A stretch of DNA of 28,850 bases from JAWUWD01 sp034112085 (GCA_034112085.1 JAWUWD010000087.1:1-28850); one strand, 5' to 3'; positions 6,583-15,038 are shown, counted from the stretch's first letter. A program made the numbers and translations. Notes: generated by a model not told the origin, from the letters alone.

Positions 6583-8469
6583 ATGTATTTAAAGAAATTA
6601 AAACTACTCAATTTTAGAAGTTACGAATCAATTGAAATTGAGTTTGACCAAAACCTGAATGTAATAATTGGGAAAAATGATATTGGGAAATCAACAATTT
6701 TAGAAGCATTAGATGTTTTTTTCGGACAAGAAAGAATTAAAATAGATATAACAGATAAAAATGTATTTCAAGGCTCTGAAATGGCAATAAGTTGTAGTCT
6801 TATAATAGACCCAGAAAAAGAATACCTAATAGATACTGATGTAAAAACTAACCTTAAGGATGAATTTTTATTAAATAAGGATGGCTTATTAGAAATTAAA
6901 AAAGTTTGGGATTGTAGTAAGGATAAAATCACAGCAACTAGCCTTAAAACATTTATTGTTAGTGAGTATCCAAAAGTATTCCACAAATCTCCTTTACCAA
7001 CATTAAAAATTGACGATTTAAAAAAAATATTGGAGGATGTAGATAATTCTGATATTGCATTTGCCCTTCACGATAAACTAAACAGCAAGGAATTAGAGGG
7101 ACTTGAAATTGGACCGTATAGTTCTGATATGGATACCAAAATTCCTATTAAAATAGACAAAAGAAAAAGAGCGGATATCCGAAGAGCTATTTATCAAGTA
7201 ATTGATGATAAAGAATTAAAAACAATAGAGTTACCAATCGATAAGGAAGACGGTAAGAATATATGGAATAGCATTAGCACTGACTTACCTCTCTTTTTTT
7301 TATTTCAGTCAGATAGAGCAAATAAAGATACTGATAAAGAAGTCCAAGACCCTCTCAAAGTTATAACCAAAACTGCTATTGGAAATGTACTTGACAAACT
7401 TGAGGAAGTCAAAGAGTTAATTAAGCAAAGTGCTGAATTGATAGGTAATGAAACTATCAAGAAACTAGAGGAAATGAATCCTGAACTTGCTAAAGTTTTA
7501 AAACCTGATGTTTCAAATAAGGCTTGGGATACTTTATTTTCTTTCTCTTTTATTGGTGATGATAATATTCCAATGAATAAAAGAGGAAGTGGCGTTAGAA
7601 GATTGATTTTATTAAACTATTTCCGAGCAGAAGCCGAAAGACAAAACAGTTCCAATAAAACAGTAATCTATGCTATAGAAGAACCAGAAACTTCACAACA
7701 TCCGAATCACCAAGTTTTACTTATTGACGCTTTAAATGAAATTGCTCAAAAAGAAAAGCACCAAGTTATTATCACAACACATTCACCAGAAATCGCAAAA
7801 CAGTCGCAAAGTGAACATCTAATCCTGGTTGACAAAGTTGACGGAATAAATAAAATAATTCAAGATGATAATAAATTAAAGGCTATTGCTGAAACATTAG
7901 GCATTACAGCTTATTTAGGTAAGTTAGTTATATGTGTTGAAGGAGAAAATGACATAAATTTTTTATTAAACCTGAATCAAACCATAACTGAATTAAAGGA
8001 TATTATCGACCTGAAAAAAGAGAATATTAAAATTATCCCAATGGGTGGTTCTTCTTTAAAAAATTGGGTTGAAAGACATTACCTTGATGGCTCAAATGTT
8101 ATTGAATATCATTTGTACGATAAAGATTCAAATGAACAGTATAAGTCTTCGGTGGAAAAGGTAAATGCTCGCCCTGATAAATCAAAAGCCATATTGACAA
8201 AAAAGCGAGAAATGGAAAACTACATTCATTCATCTTTATATGAAAAAGAGTTTGAAATTAATTGCTCTACTATTGAGGATTGGGATAATGCAGATGTTGC
8301 AAGAATTGTAACTGATAAAACCTCAAAATTTAATGACGAAAAAATCATCAAGCAGATAACCAATGGAAAGCTAGCTAAAGAATTGAAAAAAGAACATTTG
8401 GAAGAAATGAAATCATTTGATGAAATTAAATCTTGGTTTGAAGATATAAAGAATTTGAATGAAAATTAA
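6583..8469 (+). CDS. OLD-family ATPase with TOPRIM nuclease domain
   Basis: A protein of 628 residues from the ATG at 6583 (MYLKKLKLLNF, the usual OLD/RecF-like opening); a GTG at 6553 would add ten residues of poor quality. The ABC-type ATPase half has Walker A GKNDIGKST at 30-38, a signature-like GSGVRR at 335-340, the Walker B region with Glu366-Glu367-Pro-Glu369, and switch His400 in TTHSPE. The TOPRIM half has Glu453 in CVEGEND and the metal-binding pair Asp513/Asp515 in LYDKDS. Relatives (P2 Old, GajA) are ATP-regulated endonucleases used in phage defence. No UvrD-like GajB partner follows; instead an alarmone-synthetase-like gene with the same upstream block comes next. The coding sequence is visibly richer in A/T than the flanking glycan genes, which suggests horizontal acquisition. 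The family is secure; a defence role is inference. Confidence 0.9.
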   Translation: MYLKKLKLLNFRSYESIEIEFDQNLNVIIGKNDIGKSTILEALDVFFGQERIKIDITDKNVFQGSEMAISCSLIIDPEKEYLIDTDVKTNLKDEFLLNKDGLLEIKKVWDCSKDKITATSLKTFIVSEYPKVFHKSPLPTLKIDDLKKILEDVDNSDIAFALHDKLNSKELEGLEIGPYSSDMDTKIPIKIDKRKRADIRRAIYQVIDDKELKTIELPIDKEDGKNIWNSISTDLPLFFLFQSDRANKDTDKEVQDPLKVITKTAIGNVLDKLEEVKELIKQSAELIGNETIKKLEEMNPELAKVLKPDVSNKAWDTLFSFSFIGDDNIPMNKRGSGVRRLILLNYFRAEAERQNSSNKTVIYAIEEPETSQHPNHQVLLIDALNEIAQKEKHQVIITTHSPEIAKQSQSEHLILVDKVDGINKIIQDDNKLKAIAETLGITAYLGKLVICVEGENDINFLLNLNQTITELKDIIDLKKENIKIIPMGGSSLKNWVERHYLDGSNVIEYHLYDKDSNEQYKSSVEKVNARPDKSKAILTKKREMENYIHSSLYEKEFEINCSTIEDWDNADVARIVTDKTSKFNDEKIIKQITNGKLAKELKKEHLEEMKSFDEIKSWFEDIKNLNEN

Positions 8470-8470
8470 C

Positions 8471-8587
8471 CTCTTCGAAATTTACAATTCCGAAGTACTA
8501 TCATAGGGTTTGTAACCCGTATAATCTATAGTTTCGGATCACAGATCCTATGATAACGGTTCTAGTTTCCAATTCCGGGACAGGTGG
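8471..8587. repeat. Four-hairpin REP block, copy d
   Basis: It starts directly after the OLD gene stop codon. Hairpin order matches the other copies: GAAATT/AATTCC with loop TAC, GGGTT/AACCC with loop TGT, and GGATC/GATCC with loop ACA. The fourth unit has decayed (TTCTAGTTTCCAATTCCGGG). It separates the OLD gene from the second palindrome block. Confidence 0.8.
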
Positions 8588-8615
8588 ATTTATCATATCT
8601 GTTATACTATTTACA

Positions 8616-8714
8616 GGAATATTTCAGTAAAAAAATTTCAATAACATTGAAATCCCGTTACCTTGTCAAAGTATAAAAGGGCTATAGGACACTAGTGTCC
8701 TATAGCCAATTCTT
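8616..8714 (+). promoter_or_regulatory. Shared upstream block with 13-bp palindrome, copy 2 (before RelA/SpoT-like gene)
   Basis: Partner of 6455-6552. It has TTTCAAT/ATTGAAA at 8636-8652 with loop AAC and short GTAA/TTAC outer arms, then GGCTATAGGACAC at 8680-8692 and its exact complement at 8695-8707 around a TA centre. The palindrome ends 18 bp before the start codon, so a bound protein or an RNA hairpin here would affect initiation. In the copies the two palindrome arms are identical and only one base of the 2-base centre differs. Confidence 0.65.
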
Positions 8715-8725
8715 AGCAAAAATAG

Positions 8726-9964
8726 ATGGCAAGTAAATCCCAGGTAAATAAGTTAGGTAGACATCTTCGAAGCACTATTCGAGAAGGTAATGACATTGGA
8801 AAAATCGAACTAGAACAACTACAGGAATACAGAATTTCGTTTAGAGAGGATATTTCTCCTGTATTCGAAAACGTAGCGGCAATTGCTAAAAAGATTAGAC
8901 GAGATAGTTTAATATCTCTACGAATTAAGCGCATTGAATCAATACTTTCAAAGATTAAAAGGGAGCCAACAATGTCACTTGGTAATATGGGTGATATTGC
9001 TGGATGCAGAGTTATATGCCATTCTAAATCAGCGTTATCCTTAATTCGCAACGAAATCACTAAATTTTATTCAGTTACAAATGTTAAAGATTATGTCTCT
9101 GAGCCCAAACCTGATGGATATAGAGGTTATCACATTTACATAAAAAGTCCGGTTAACAAGCACAAACAAGTTGAAATCCAATTACGACACGTTAAAACGC
9201 ATAAATGGGCCTCTTTAGTTGAAATAATTGATATAATTTATGACCTTAAATTGAAGGAAGGCGAAATGCATCCTGAGTTGCAAGAATTTCTGTATTTGCT
9301 ATCACTGGAAAAGAATAACCTTGATGTACCTCAAATTGCAAGAATATTAGAAGTAGATTCAAAATACGGGATATATACAAAATTGAATCAAGTATTTATT
9401 CAAAACCATATTCCGATTAGACGGTCTTGGTTAGAGGCTAATGATGTGAAGTCTTATAGTCACTTTATTATAGAAGTCGATAAGGACAAAAAATCTAATA
9501 TCAAAGCATTAGATAACTACCTAAATGCTGAATTAGAATATTTTCAGATGTTCTTAACTAATCAGACATCAAATTTTGTATTGATATTTATTGAAAAACC
9601 AAAATTCAAAGAGATATGTATAGCTTATGCTAGCTATATGATGATAAAGCATGATTACTTAGATGATTGGAATTTCTTTGCCAATATAATCTTAAAAGCA
9701 GAATCAAAGCATGGGGTTATTAAGTCATATAATACCTACAAGAACTTCATAGACCGAAACCTTAATGATCAACGAAACCTAATCGAATCTGAGATTGAAG
9801 AGATAAATAGACATCTTGAAAATAAAGAAGACGTAGGAATAGCGATGCAAGATTGGATTGACGAATTGAAAGAAAGGAACGAGAGTATAAGGGGTTTTAT
9901 GTCTGAAATAACAATGCTCAAACCTCCGAAAAATCCATCGTTGTTTAAAAGGTTATTTAAGTAA
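8726..9964 (+). CDS. RelA/SpoT-type (p)ppGpp synthetase-like protein with extra C-terminal region
   Basis: A protein of 412 residues. The nucleotidyltransferase domain (about 40-170) shows the RelA/SpoT synthetase signatures: a basic helix LRIKRIESILSKIKR, MGDIAGCRVI at 88-97 with Asp90, Gly93 and Arg95, the G-loop-like KPDGYRGYH at 128-136, and VEIQLRH at 149-155 with Glu150 and Gln152, followed by Trp161-Ala162. There is no HD hydrolase domain and no TGS or ACT domain, so it belongs with small alarmone synthetases or toxic SAS-type proteins rather than housekeeping Rel. Residues about 180-412 are unrecognised and mostly helical in appearance, ending in a basic tail (FKRLFK). No antitoxin gene follows within the 214-bp gap. 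It shares its upstream block with the OLD gene. It could make (p)ppGpp or (pp)pApp, or pyrophosphorylate tRNA as in ToxSAS enzymes. The domain call is firm and the role is inferred. Confidence 0.85.
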   Translation: MASKSQVNKLGRHLRSTIREGNDIGKIELEQLQEYRISFREDISPVFENVAAIAKKIRRDSLISLRIKRIESILSKIKREPTMSLGNMGDIAGCRVICHSKSALSLIRNEITKFYSVTNVKDYVSEPKPDGYRGYHIYIKSPVNKHKQVEIQLRHVKTHKWASLVEIIDIIYDLKLKEGEMHPELQEFLYLLSLEKNNLDVPQIARILEVDSKYGIYTKLNQVFIQNHIPIRRSWLEANDVKSYSHFIIEVDKDKKSNIKALDNYLNAELEYFQMFLTNQTSNFVLIFIEKPKFKEICIAYASYMMIKHDYLDDWNFFANIILKAESKHGVIKSYNTYKNFIDRNLNDQRNLIESEIEEINRHLENKEDVGIAMQDWIDELKERNESIRGFMSEITMLKPPKNPSLFKRLFK

Positions 9965-10106
9965 ACTTTTGCAAACAAACACTACCATCCATAAGCTAAC
10001 TGAGCTATTTTCTAAGCCTACCGCTATTCGATACTTTTATATATATTTGAAAGTCTAGTTTACGGATGATAGCTAGGCGTTGACGCATAGCCATAAACCA
10101 AATACT

Positions 10107-10139
10107 AAAAAAATCCCCATCTAACTCAATAGACAGGGA
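10107..10139 (-). terminator. Rho-independent terminator of the GT4/TPR operon
   Basis: Read on the minus strand, a 10-bp stem (TCCCTGTCTA with TAGATGGGGA, including two G-T pairs) with a 6-nt loop is followed by seven T. It lies 40 bp after the stop codon of the glycosyltransferase gene. The rest of the 214-bp space between the alarmone-synthetase-like gene and this gene shows nothing recognisable. Confidence 0.7.
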
Positions 10140-10178
10140 CCAAAACCGACCACCAGTTTTAAAGTAAATCTTAGTGTT

Positions 10179-11354
10179 TTAGGCAGCGATCACTCTTCCA
10201 AAGTGAAGGAGGTACCAGTCAGCGATTTCGCTCATGCTTAGACCAGCCGCAGCTTGATAGTTTTTGTATTCCAGTTTCTTACGATAGACCTTGTCAGTGA
10301 TGACGTTCTCGATAGCCTGCGCGAGGCCATCTACACTTTCTGGCTCGAAGTAAGCACCTGCATAACCTTCTGAGTCAATCAAGCGCTCAAGGTCACCCAG
10401 CTTGGGCAGCACCACTGCTTTGCCGTAAGAACCTGCTTGGTGTAATACCCCTGAGCTACCAGTCGTTGAGGTGTAGGGGAAGACAACCACAGTGCTTTCT
10501 GAAAATATCACGGGTACATCTTCTTCAGCCACATATCCTGTGAACGTAACATCTTTGATGGCTGTATACTTTTCTTTAACTCCTTCCAAGTATCCTTTGA
10601 CATTGGGATTGTCTGTTCCAGCGATCACCAATTCGATGGGCAGTTGCGTTTTAGTTCGGATCTGCTGAACTGCTTCGATTAGAATTTCTACTTTTTTGTA
10701 GGTTCCAAATTTCCCAAAAGTCATGACTTTGATCTTCTCGTGTTTTTTGTCAAAATCAGGTAATGGAGGAATTTCGAAAGAACCATGAGGAATCAAGACC
10801 ACATTGTCAGCATTGTACTTGCTGCGGAGTGTATCGACATACTTTTCTATGGTGACACCTACGACACTAGATTTCAATATAAGACGCGTTAAGCAGGTCC
10901 CTATGAAGTTGTAGATAGATTTTAGGAGCTTATTATCGGCAAACCCAGCACTGCTTAAGTCTACTTCCTCCAATATGTTGTGAAGTAAAGTCACTGTAGG
11001 GATGCGCATCATTTTCAACAAAAAAGGAATCATCAATCCCAAAGCAGCGGCTACTTTATTATCTCCAAAAAGCATGAATTGCAAATTGAATAATACGACA
11101 TCTGGTTGTTCATTTTTAATCGTCTGGGTGATCGAGAAGATGTTTTTCAGACCATTGAATGACCAACAAGGCACGAGTCTTACATTGCCCCGAACTGATG
11201 GGTAATGACCTGCATTCAAGTGATTTGTTAAGACAATTATTTCTTCTATTTCGTCCTTCTTAGCGAGGTGCTTTACTAAGTGATATCCATATTCTGATAA
11301 AGTAACATCACTAGGAGGGTAGGGCGATACAACGGCTATTTTAATCTTTTTCAT
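10179..11354 (-). CDS. GT4-family glycosyltransferase
   Basis: A GT-B fold glycosyltransferase of 391 residues. The N-terminal Rossmann half opens with KIAVVSPYPPSD and has a helix YGYHLVKHL. The C-terminal donor-binding half has VMTFGKFGTYKK, IELVIAGTDNP, VTFTGYVAEEDV and VVFPYTSTTGSSGVLHQAG followed by GKAVVLP. The classical EX7E pair of GT4 enzymes is not kept in full at the TGSSGVLHQAG segment, which is a variation seen in some members. It should transfer an activated sugar to a growing glycan on the cytoplasmic side. It lies 23 bp downstream of the TPR/beta-barrel gene and is followed by a terminator, so the two form an operon. Donor and acceptor are unknown. Confidence 0.88.
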   Translation of the reverse strand: MKKIKIAVVSPYPPSDVTLSEYGYHLVKHLAKKDEIEEIIVLTNHLNAGHYPSVRGNVRLVPCWSFNGLKNIFSITQTIKNEQPDVVLFNLQFMLFGDNKVAAALGLMIPFLLKMMRIPTVTLLHNILEEVDLSSAGFADNKLLKSIYNFIGTCLTRLILKSSVVGVTIEKYVDTLRSKYNADNVVLIPHGSFEIPPLPDFDKKHEKIKVMTFGKFGTYKKVEILIEAVQQIRTKTQLPIELVIAGTDNPNVKGYLEGVKEKYTAIKDVTFTGYVAEEDVPVIFSESTVVVFPYTSTTGSSGVLHQAGSYGKAVVLPKLGDLERLIDSEGYAGAYFEPESVDGLAQAIENVITDKVYRKKLEYKNYQAAAGLSMSEIADWYLLHFGRVIAA

Positions 11355-11377
11355 GGTGGTCTATTTTTAGCGGTTTC

Positions 11378-13483
11378 TTAATTGTTTTTTGATTTGATCT
11401 TGTTGTAGAATAAGGGCTTGTCAGTCAGCTTATAAGTGATGCTAAAACCTGCTTGCGTGAAGCTGAATCCATTATTTGATACTGCTGAGAGCGAGTTGTG
11501 CTGTACATGAGCATCCATGATCAATCGTTTGATTCTTTTCTTCACTGAGATCTTCGTTCTCCAGGCAGTGATGTTCTGTGAGTCACTGAGCTGATACCCG
11601 ATGGCGAAATCAGCCAATATGGATACTGGGAAGGTCTTGCTTTGATCTACATTCAGTCCTGCAAACCATTCAAAGTTGTAAAAGGACTTTGGGCTATAGT
11701 ATTCCAATGGTTTTGTCTGTGTGAATGACATGGTTGAGAAGTTCAATCCAGTTTTGATGGTTGGCTTCTTTGTAAGATTTTTATAAATCGAAGTGAATAA
11801 GAGATTTCTAGAATTACCATCACTCAACTTGGTGAAATAGGCTTCTGAATACCAACCGATGTTATACAGCTTCCAAAAGCTTATGTTTTTCACAATCAAG
11901 TGATTCATACTTACATTTTGAGACAGCAGGTTCTTATTGAAGTTTTGAAGCTCCTTTTGATGACCTAAAACCAATTGATGGTTTTTATTGACCTTTACAT
12001 GAGTTTGTATCAGGTAGTTCATGAAATTCTGATTGAAGTCCGTACTATTAGCCTTTGCTGATTCTAGCTGTCCATTGACCCTGAGTCTATTGTTTATTTG
12101 ATAATCTAAAGAAATAACCCCTGCATTGACATCGATGGACTCACCGGCCTCATCAGCAAAAACTTCATTGTAATAACCTGCAGATACATTTAGTCTTGGG
12201 GACAAGCTTGCACTAGATGATGCTATTTTCTTCACTCGGGTACTGTTGTCGCTTGTCATAGAAAGTATTACTTCAGCTTTGACTTCAGGAGCATGTGAGA
12301 AATTCAATCGGTCAATAAACCCAATGACGTCTTTTTGTCCAGGGAAGTAAGACAGCGTTGTGAATGCTCCATCATAGGCCAGGTTGTCCATCCCCAAGGC
12401 ATGATTGGCGTCCGCCAGTCCAAGGTTCCCGTTAAAAGATGATGGATTATCCTGTAAAAATTGCTGATAGACATCAGCGCCATTTTTATAGTCGGACATA
12501 TAGATCAGCAACATCGCCTTTGTGCTTAACAAATCAGTTTGGTGAGGGTATTCTTCAATCAATTGATCTAAGTATTGATCAGCAGCTCTTAGCTTATCAT
12601 TCCACAGCAATGCAGCAACGTATTGTTGTTTGATTTTAAAAGTCTTTACACTGTCTCCAGTAAGCGTTATTTGTCTGACACCCTCTTTTACAATTCTCAA
12701 GGCTTCTTGATCCTTATTTAGTAAATGAGCTGTTGTACTTCTCCCAACATAGCGATCTAATAGGTCTAATATATTCTCGGAGTAAATCTTCTCCGCCTTT
12801 GCATATGCCTCTTTGAGTAAAAAGATGGTGGCTTTCAGCATTAGCGAGTGCTGATCTGTCTGATCATCTTTAAGGTTGGCATTTACCAATTCTAAGGCCT
12901 GCTCATATTCACTTTGTTGTGAAGCCAATTCATTGGCATAACCTAGTCGAATGAATTTTCTAGAGATTTTAGCTTGTTGGTTATCAGGTTGTACTGCGAG
13001 TGCTTTCTTGATGAACTCATTTGCAGTAGCATATTCAGCCAACATACTCTGGCTATTGGCATAGCCCAATAAGGCGGCAAAGCTCTGTGGATTCTTTTCT
13101 AAAATGTCATCATAAATTTTGATGGCTGATTTGCCATCATTATTCCATAAATGTGACTCTGCAAGATTGAGAAGAACTTCTTCACGACCTGGTGTCATCA
13201 CAAGTAGTTGATTGAATACTTGCTGAGCTTCTTTGATATCGCCAGAAAGTCCAGCAGCCCTTCCGTAGCAAATTAAGGCAGTAGGATTCAATGAATCTTT
13301 TTCGAGTATGCTAGCAAAGAATTCTCTGGCCTCAACGAATTGTCCTGTTTCCAGCATGTTGAACCCTTCTTGCATGTGCTGGCCCTTCAAAGAGCTGGCT
13401 AAGAAGAATATCAATAGGAATAACGTGCTACTCGCAACGTTGATCAAGGTGTTTTTAAGTGTGTTTTTCATAATTGTGGTCAT
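11378..13483 (-). CDS. TPR protein with YaiO-like outer membrane beta-barrel
   Basis: A protein of 701 residues with an N-terminal signal sequence (hydrophobic stretch about 12-32, ending near SLKGQ). Many TPR-type helical pairs follow, about 36-375, for example the repeats containing NPTALICYGRAAGLSGD and NPQSFAALLGYANSQ. Then comes a C-terminal region (about 420-700) of alternating strands resembling the YaiO family outer membrane barrel. The layout recalls periplasmic TPR plus barrel exporters such as PgaA, BcsC and AlgK/AlgE, which guide polysaccharide through the outer membrane, so a role in glycan export is a reasonable inference. A second in-frame ATG four codons in is an alternative start. 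It is co-transcribed with the GT4 gene (23-bp gap). Confidence 0.8.
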   Translation of the reverse strand: MTTIMKNTLKNTLINVASSTLFLLIFFLASSLKGQHMQEGFNMLETGQFVEAREFFASILEKDSLNPTALICYGRAAGLSGDIKEAQQVFNQLLVMTPGREEVLLNLAESHLWNNDGKSAIKIYDDILEKNPQSFAALLGYANSQSMLAEYATANEFIKKALAVQPDNQQAKISRKFIRLGYANELASQQSEYEQALELVNANLKDDQTDQHSLMLKATIFLLKEAYAKAEKIYSENILDLLDRYVGRSTTAHLLNKDQEALRIVKEGVRQITLTGDSVKTFKIKQQYVAALLWNDKLRAADQYLDQLIEEYPHQTDLLSTKAMLLIYMSDYKNGADVYQQFLQDNPSSFNGNLGLADANHALGMDNLAYDGAFTTLSYFPGQKDVIGFIDRLNFSHAPEVKAEVILSMTSDNSTRVKKIASSSASLSPRLNVSAGYYNEVFADEAGESIDVNAGVISLDYQINNRLRVNGQLESAKANSTDFNQNFMNYLIQTHVKVNKNHQLVLGHQKELQNFNKNLLSQNVSMNHLIVKNISFWKLYNIGWYSEAYFTKLSDGNSRNLLFTSIYKNLTKKPTIKTGLNFSTMSFTQTKPLEYYSPKSFYNFEWFAGLNVDQSKTFPVSILADFAIGYQLSDSQNITAWRTKISVKKRIKRLIMDAHVQHNSLSAVSNNGFSFTQAGFSITYKLTDKPLFYNKIKSKNN

Positions 13484-13952
13484 TTTGATATCTCTAAACT
13501 AGGGCGAATAGGTGCCGTTTTCCTGATCTTTCGATGAGAGGGAGATGATCAGAGTCGAGTGGGAGAGGAAAGGTGTTTGTTGGTTTGGAGAGAATAGAAT
13601 ATAATCCCTGTCAAAGTTCAAAACTTTGACAGGGATTATATTTCTTGCTGCTGTCATCGCGATTTAACTCCTCATCACGAACCCTATACATAATACAGGT
13701 TTAATGGCCGAAAGTTAATTACTGTAATGATAAAGCCCTCTATGAGATGACTTGTTACTGAAGTTATGTTCTCTATGTCATTTTGTAACTTCGTGGAGAA
13801 ATCCAAAATTTTAATAGTAGAGACCTCTTTCTAAATGAAAAAAATCTCTTCAGATGACTTATTGATTATTTAGATCAACTAGGAAGAATATGCATTTTGA
13901 AAAAAGGAAGCCACTCTCACATGCGTAGGAGTTATTTTTATTATATTTAGAC
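13484..13952. other. 469-bp intergenic region
   Basis: No gene was found here. The stretch holds the 21-bp perfect hairpin at 13598-13642. It also has, at about 13735-13772, a stretch resembling the 3' end of the GH5-like gene at 15394: on the minus strand it reads EHNFSNKSS, compared with EYNLNNKSS in the gene. The similarity is short, about 35 bp. No clear promoter was seen for the TPR gene. Confidence 0.5.
13598..13642. repeat. Perfect 21-bp hairpin repeat (CCCTGTCAAAGTT type)
   Basis: Arms at 13598-13618 and 13622-13642 are exactly complementary around a 3-nt loop CAA; the core of the left arm is CCCTGTCAAAGTT. No T-run follows the stem beyond TTT, and it stands 114 bp upstream of the TPR gene start, so it is not its terminator. 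It looks like a REP-type single hairpin element of a family different from the four-hairpin blocks. Confidence 0.8.
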
Positions 13953-15038
13953 TTACTGCATAACAAATTTCTGTGTGGCAAGTACTTTGCCAAGTGCATT
14001 CACTACTTTCAATACGTAGATTTTAGATGGCAATCCTGTCCGATTCAATATTACCTTGTTATTCCCAGCTTGTAGCGCTCCAATTTTCTGACTCCTTCCC
14101 ATCATATCATATATATAGGCGGTGTTTTCCTCATCAAAATTATTAGATATGTTCAATTCATTAGAGCCAAAGTGTTGTGTTATTTTCATGGGCTCAACAT
14201 CTCCATAAAACTCTGCAGCTACTACTTTAAATGTTTCATTTGTTCCATCATAATCTGTTTGTTTTAATCGGTAATATGACACACCTTGAAATGGGCTTTT
14301 ATCCAATAACCTATAGTTTAACACTTCAAGACTATTACCTGCACCATCTACTTCTGCTAGCTCAAGAAAATCAACTCCATTAGAAGATTTTTCAATCGTA
14401 TAATAATCATTATTCTCTTCAGAGGCGGTAATCCATGTTAACTTAACTTCATGTAACAACGCCTCTGCACCGAAGTATGTCAGTACTATCGGCATCACAC
14501 TTGTTGTACAAAAGTCATTGGTAGCATCTTCACAGGTTTCCGAGGTAACTAAGGGACAGGTACCGGTTCCTCCATCAGCTGCAGCACATGTTATATCACC
14601 AGCCCCTATTATATCTTTGGCATCTATTGTACCATTTCCATCAATCTCAAATTGCAAATCTCCAAAATCCAACGTGCCACCTATTATCAATGTCCCTTCT
14701 ACAACCAAAAATTTGTCCTTGTCAGGCTGCCCTCCAAAAGTGAAATCATTCGTAATATGAATTGTTATCCCAGCTGGTATAATAAATTGAGCTGGTTTAT
14801 TACCATTCTGAAAAGTAACATCAAAGCTATTAAATGTAAGGTTTTGATCAAATGTGATACTACCACTCCCATTAGAGCCAACTAAATTAAGCACCACATC
14901 TCCACCAGAACAATTAATCTCTGCAGATAAATTAACTGCTGACCCTAAATTTTTATAGGCATCGGTACTTTCACTGCATTGGCTAAATATTGTATTACTT
15001 GCTACAAGTAATATTCCTATGAGTAATAACTTTTTCAT
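13953..15038 (-). CDS. Secreted T9SS-sorted protein
   Basis: A protein of 361 residues from the ATG at 15038; the open frame continues upstream only to a TTG, and the signal peptide fits the later start (MKKLLLIGILLVASNTIFSQ, lipid-free). The first half (about 25-165) is Gly/Asp/Ile-rich, alternating short strands and repeats such as LIIGGTLDFGDLQFE, suggestive of a parallel beta-helix. The middle (about 185-285) is a beta-sandwich seen in many T9SS proteins (LTYFGAEALLHEVKLTW to YYRLKQTDYDG). The C-terminus (about 290-361) is a type A sorting domain ending LGKVLATQKFVMQ. It should be exported by Sec and then T9SS and fixed to or released from the cell surface. It stands alone, with over 350 bp on its 5' side and 469 bp on its 3' side. 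The specific function is not recognisable. Confidence 0.85.
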   Translation of the reverse strand: MKKLLLIGILLVASNTIFSQCSESTDAYKNLGSAVNLSAEINCSGGDVVLNLVGSNGSGSITFDQNLTFNSFDVTFQNGNKPAQFIIPAGITIHITNDFTFGGQPDKDKFLVVEGTLIIGGTLDFGDLQFEIDGNGTIDAKDIIGAGDITCAAADGGTGTCPLVTSETCEDATNDFCTTSVMPIVLTYFGAEALLHEVKLTWITASEENNDYYTIEKSSNGVDFLELAEVDGAGNSLEVLNYRLLDKSPFQGVSYYRLKQTDYDGTNETFKVVAAEFYGDVEPMKITQHFGSNELNISNNFDEENTAYIYDMMGRSQKIGALQAGNNKVILNRTGLPSKIYVLKVVNALGKVLATQKFVMQ

